Assembly: GCA_015059945.1 (NCBI GenBank)
Contig: SUZJ01000001.1
Span: forward strand, 310,001 to 374,000
Direction: 5' to 3'
Length of the DNA: 64,000 nt
Origin: Rikenellaceae bacterium
GTDB taxonomy: Bacteria > Bacteroidota > Bacteroidia > Bacteroidales > Rikenellaceae
Shown: one piece after another, positions 61,263 through 64,000 of the stretch
How the letters are laid out: each line of letters begins with the position of its first letter
Position numbering within the stretch: the first letter of the stretch is position 1
The notes under the pieces: generated by a model
Databases searched by the model: none
Seen by the model: only the letters and a program-made list of their open reading frames with translations
Told to the model about the DNA's origin: nothing
Position numbers and translations under genes: made by a program

Positions 61263-61387
61263 GTCAGGTTCATTTAGAGTGTGTAGCCTTGTTTGGCGTT
61301 AGTAGAAGCAAATTTTTCTTTATGTTTTGTTTTTGCTTTGTGGTTTGTCACTTCTACTGCTTCTTCCACTTGTATGTCTTGATCTAC

Positions 61388-61511
61388 CGTTTCCCTGCGC
61401 TGTCATTATACATATCAGGTTCGGAGGGTATCTTCTCAGCCAACCACTGTGTGCGCAAAAGGTCAAATCGGTACTTGCCCAAATCTGCCGCTCCCGAGGT
61501 TGGCACCCCTA
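61388..61511 (-). ncRNA. TPP riboswitch
   Basis: Minus-strand RNA has the THI-box elements in order: AGGGGTGCC, GGCTGAGA, ATACCC, CGAACCTGAT, TAATG.CAGCG and CAGGGAAACGG. The P3 arm (CCAACC...GGTTGG) is longer than usual, about 55 nt between its two strands. It lies 180 nt upstream of thiM with the terminator in between, so control by premature termination is likely. Confidence 0.92.
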
Positions 61512-61520
61512 ACAGCACTC

Positions 61521-61552
61521 CAAAGGTAGGCAATAAATCTGCAAACGCCAAA
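61521..61552 (-). promoter_or_regulatory. Promoter of the TPP riboswitch-thi operon
   Basis: Minus strand TTTG (61549-61552), 20 bp, TACCTTTG (61521-61528); perfect spacing and sequence. Confidence 0.78.
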
Positions 61553-61630
61553 CTCTTTGACGCTTTTTTTGTTGGTGGAACAATGAGGGGCCGAGGGGTA
61601 CAGCAACCTCGCGGAGGCAAAATGATGGGT

Positions 61631-61670
61631 GAAATTTGCACATTATTTATATATATGTGCAAATTTTTCC
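61631..61670. repeat. Inverted repeat upstream of the HExxH lipoprotein gene
   Basis: AAATTTGCACAT / ATGTGCAAATTT perfect 12-bp arms with an AT-only loop, between the divergent thi and lipoprotein promoters. Could be an operator, a cruciform or a terminator fossil. Confidence 0.5.
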
Positions 61671-61677
61671 GAAATCA

Positions 61678-61709
61678 TTTGCTTTTACTCCCGCGTTTTG
61701 TTAATTTTG
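61678..61709 (+). promoter_or_regulatory. Promoter of the HExxH lipoprotein gene
   Basis: TTTG at 61678-61681, 20 bp, TAATTTTG at 61702-61709; 43 bp before the start codon. Confidence 0.68.
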
Positions 61710-61752
61710 GGGTGACATTTTATTTATTAACCTTCTTTACATCGTAACCACA

Positions 61753-63402
61753 ATGAAAAAGAGAAGTTTTTTGGCGATTATTATCGCCATGTTCGCCATT
61801 TGGTCGTGTAGCAATACCGGATGGCAAGAAAATGAATTAAATGTTGAACCACAACCACAGACGACCTCGATGATTGAGGGAGTGAAAGTACCGAATCCCT
61901 ATTCGGTCGAGGCTATGAAGGCCGCCTGCGAAGTCCTCTACCCCACTACTCGCTCTGGCGAGAGTGTTGCTGATGAGATTATTGTTGCAACCCACATTTA
62001 TGTAAGATTCCTACCCGCAGACAAGGAGCAGATGGATTTTCTGCTCGAAACGGGTTGGGAACTCTTCAATTATCCTCTTGATGTCGAATTCGAGGAAGAT
62101 CCTTCGGAGTATCACGATCCCTCGTTGTCTGACGAGCAAATCACATGGCAGTACACAGTTCTTCCTATTGACACAACTCTGCCGACCGATATTACCTACG
62201 AGATTTTGGAGGAGTGCTATATTCCCGATGATGACGAAACCGAAGTGGAAACCACCGCAGGAACAATTGTAGATATTGCGGCCATAGAAGGTGTGTCAGT
62301 TAATTATGCCGAAACTGGTGTAATGGATCCCTCGGCATCGACAATGGCGCTTACAAGACGTACCTATACTGGTACCATCACAGTTGATGGATATCCAGTA
62401 GAGGGCATTAAAGTAAGGATTGTAGGTCGATTGTTATCTAAAACCGCCACAACTCATGCCGATGGTACCTACTCGGTAACAGGTAGATTGGGTACCTCTC
62501 CCAAAACCGAAATCTGTTTTGTCAATAGTGCCAATCATATTTCGTATGGATATAACCTTGCCTTGATTATGCCAACCAAAGTAAATATTGGTACAGCTCG
62601 AAGTATAAACTTCACAGAAACAAACAATCTGAAAGGTTGGATATTGAGCCATATGAATCGTGCCACTTGTATGTACTACGACAGATGCGCCGAATTGGGA
62701 CTTACTCAACCTCCATTCGGTATGAGAATGTGGGCAATTAAATATTTTGAGGGAGCAAGTTGTCCCATGTTTGCTCATAGAACAAGTTACTACATCAATA
62801 GCTTACAACGATATGTCACTGGCTGTTTCGATAATAGGACAATTGCAAATGCAACGGAACGACTTCTTAAAAATCTGTTATATAAGTTTGGACCAGACAT
62901 TTGTTTATGTGATGTTGAAAGTGAGCCTTGTGCTTCGGATATATATGAATATGTATTTCATGAACTATCCCATGCTACGCATTTTAGCTATATGTATAAC
63001 AATGCTCAGTGGTGGGCCAATGTGATTGATTACGAATTAGATTGTATATTGGCAAGTGATTTTGAAGACCCTTATGGAACATTGAACACACCCAATAATG
63101 GACATAGTGGCGTGGCAGAAATGTGGGCTCACGCTGTTGGAAATATTTTTTTGAAAGAATTATTTGAACAAATTGACATTCGAGCAACTTCCACTCCGTA
63201 TCCTCCACGAGAAGATGGTTCATACTGGTTTAAGCCAGAAATAATATGGGGTTTGTATTTAAATGGTGTTCCTTTGTCAACCCTATTAGGTGGTCTTAAA
63301 AAAGAAGCGACGTCAATACAAATGTACAAACAATTGCTACTATCTTGCTATCCTCAATACACTTATTACATAAATCAAACATTTTCTCAATATGGTTTCT
63401 AA
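61753..63402 (+). CDS. Putative zinc metallopeptidase lipoprotein (HExxH)
   Basis: A 549-aa lipoprotein (lipobox IWSC, Cys19) of no family I recognise. Residues about 70-200 form an acidic, propeptide-like region; about 205-245 look like a carboxypeptidase-regulatory-type fold (YTGTITVDGYPVEGIKVRIV, HADGTYSVTG); the C-terminal half carries HELSH at residues 403-407 (VFHELSHATHF) and a candidate third zinc ligand Glu456 in GVAEMWAHAVG, 49 residues later. That arrangement fits a gluzincin-type protease. The C-terminal half uses more AT-rich codons than the first half. The next gene overlaps its end by 11 bp. Confidence 0.75.
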   Translation: MKKRSFLAIIIAMFAIWSCSNTGWQENELNVEPQPQTTSMIEGVKVPNPYSVEAMKAACEVLYPTTRSGESVADEIIVATHIYVRFLPADKEQMDFLLETGWELFNYPLDVEFEEDPSEYHDPSLSDEQITWQYTVLPIDTTLPTDITYEILEECYIPDDDETEVETTAGTIVDIAAIEGVSVNYAETGVMDPSASTMALTRRTYTGTITVDGYPVEGIKVRIVGRLLSKTATTHADGTYSVTGRLGTSPKTEICFVNSANHISYGYNLALIMPTKVNIGTARSINFTETNNLKGWILSHMNRATCMYYDRCAELGLTQPPFGMRMWAIKYFEGASCPMFAHRTSYYINSLQRYVTGCFDNRTIANATERLLKNLLYKFGPDICLCDVESEPCASDIYEYVFHELSHATHFSYMYNNAQWWANVIDYELDCILASDFEDPYGTLNTPNNGHSGVAEMWAHAVGNIFLKELFEQIDIRATSTPYPPREDGSYWFKPEIIWGLYLNGVPLSTLLGGLKKEATSIQMYKQLLLSCYPQYTYYINQTFSQYGF

Positions 63403-64000
63403 GTTTACTAAGTACGTTTTTGCCATTGCAGCATCGCTGTCGCTCTGCTCGTGCGGAGATGTTATCGAATCGATATTTATGGATATGTGGCCCTATATTG
63501 CCGGGGGTACTGTAAGACCACACGACACCTATCTGGCTACTTGGGAAATAGACAACCAAACCTCGCGCCCAATGGAAGCAGTGTTGGAGTACAGATACTA
63601 TATGCAAGGTAAGTGGAACGACTCTGGCTCGTATACATACGATTTACCAGTCGGCAAGGCTGCCCCAATCAACTACACGTCGAGCTATGCCGATGAAGAG
63701 GAGTACAACACCAAGCAGAACACCAAGTCCAGCGATGGCGATGGCAGTCGAGTTTTGTTGTACGACAAAGAGAGTCGCGAGTTGATATATGTGATGGACT
63801 ATGATTTCTTGACAACCCCGGGCTTGTGGGTTGCCAGGTGGCAAGATGATCCTGTCCCTGGCGACTATTTGTACCAGCGAGGACTTTTCCAAGACGACCC
63901 CGAATTGGCCAATGATGACAAGTTTACCTTCATCTACTGGACTTTTACTCTCACCGATGAACACTTGGCCGAGTATGCAGCACAAAAGGGTGCTGCGGAG
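63392..64000 (+). CDS. Lipoprotein of unknown function, 3' end beyond the window
   Basis: An open frame from ATG 63392 runs 203 codons to the last base without a stop. It begins with a signal peptide and a double lipobox-like LCSC (MVSKFTKYVFAIAASLSLCS then C), followed by beta-rich sequence with an acidic, low-complexity stretch (DEEEYNTKQNTKSSDGDGS). No family recognised. It overlaps the HExxH lipoprotein gene by 11 bp, so the two are translationally coupled and may work as a pair, for example protease and partner or inhibitor; that is conjecture. Confidence 0.75.
   Translation, partial: MVSKFTKYVFAIAASLSLCSCGDVIESIFMDMWPYIAGGTVRPHDTYLATWEIDNQTSRPMEAVLEYRYYMQGKWNDSGSYTYDLPVGKAAPINYTSSYADEEEYNTKQNTKSSDGDGSRVLLYDKESRELIYVMDYDFLTTPGLWVARWQDDPVPGDYLYQRGLFQDDPELANDDKFTFIYWTFTLTDEHLAEYAAQKGAAE

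Noticed and set aside
61261-61275. TGAACCTGA on the minus strand just upstream of the thi terminator, resembling the TPP-aptamer core
   Set aside because: Only this 9-mer matches; the complete aptamer lies further upstream at 61388-61511.
61289-61747. Plus-strand 152-codon frame
   Set aside because: It covers the TPP riboswitch in antisense and the promoter of the following gene, and has no protein features.

Overview
The window is bacterial chromosome from the order Bacteroidales. The evidence is SusC/SusD outer-membrane pairs, lipoproteins with short signal peptides, repeated TAnnTTTG minus-7 promoter boxes (often with a TTTG or TTG box 19-21 bp upstream), a BtuG-BtuB vitamin B12 system and a pyruvate:ferredoxin oxidoreductase. 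Very heavy use of TCG for serine and a moderately GC-rich composition make a Rikenellaceae/Alistipes-like genome the best guess; that is inference, since no 16S rRNA is present.

Left part (1-18 kb). An alpha-glucan utilisation locus opens the window: a 5'-truncated GH13 neopullulanase, a GH77 4-alpha-glucanotransferase with a starch-binding domain, SusC, SusD and a SusE/F-like surface lipoprotein, closed by a strong terminator. Then come pepP, rdgB and a HAD phosphatase on the minus strand, a nitroreductase, and a B12 uptake operon (cobalamin riboswitch, btuG, btuB) read leftwards.

Accessory pocket (18.3-22.3 kb). A tRNA-Leu is followed by about 600 bp of degenerate repeats. Two identical tRNA-Thr(CGT) genes then bracket an AT-rich segment of about 3.1 kb that looks like the remains of an integrated element. 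It carries a YhcG/DUF1016 PDDEXK nuclease, a promoter-driven RNA able to fold into a four-helix hairpin with competing pairings, a small AraC-type HTH protein and a tyrosine integrase that has lost its catalytic domain. Tandem GGGGTAAAC-type repeats with 12-bp period lie near both ends, and an extra 25-bp fragment of the tRNA 3' end lies just outside.

Middle part (22.3-49.7 kb). Mostly housekeeping: cstA; a pcrA-nth-recO repair cluster; apbE; rpsO and pnp; an OmpA/TPR lipoprotein; deoC; yraN and pepE; an acpP-fabF-rnc-radC cluster; a lipocalin; a radical SAM protein; prfB (without the usual programmed frameshift); an internally repeated lipoprotein; and a pair of M16 peptidases. A surface module around 36-37.8 kb encodes a 42-aa peptide followed by a lipoprotein joining a fimbrillin-like N-terminus to BspA-type leucine-rich repeats.

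Right part (49.7-64 kb). Pyruvate:ferredoxin oxidoreductase, a dipeptidyl-peptidase IV-like S9 peptidase, a phosphoribosyltransferase, nagB, and a thiamin salvage operon (thiM-thiE-tenA-thiL-thiD) behind a TPP riboswitch and terminator. The window ends with an uncharacterised HExxH lipoprotein and an overlapping second lipoprotein cut by the window edge. The strongest candidates for something undescribed are the tRNA-Thr-bracketed element with its structured RNA, and the HExxH lipoprotein pair.
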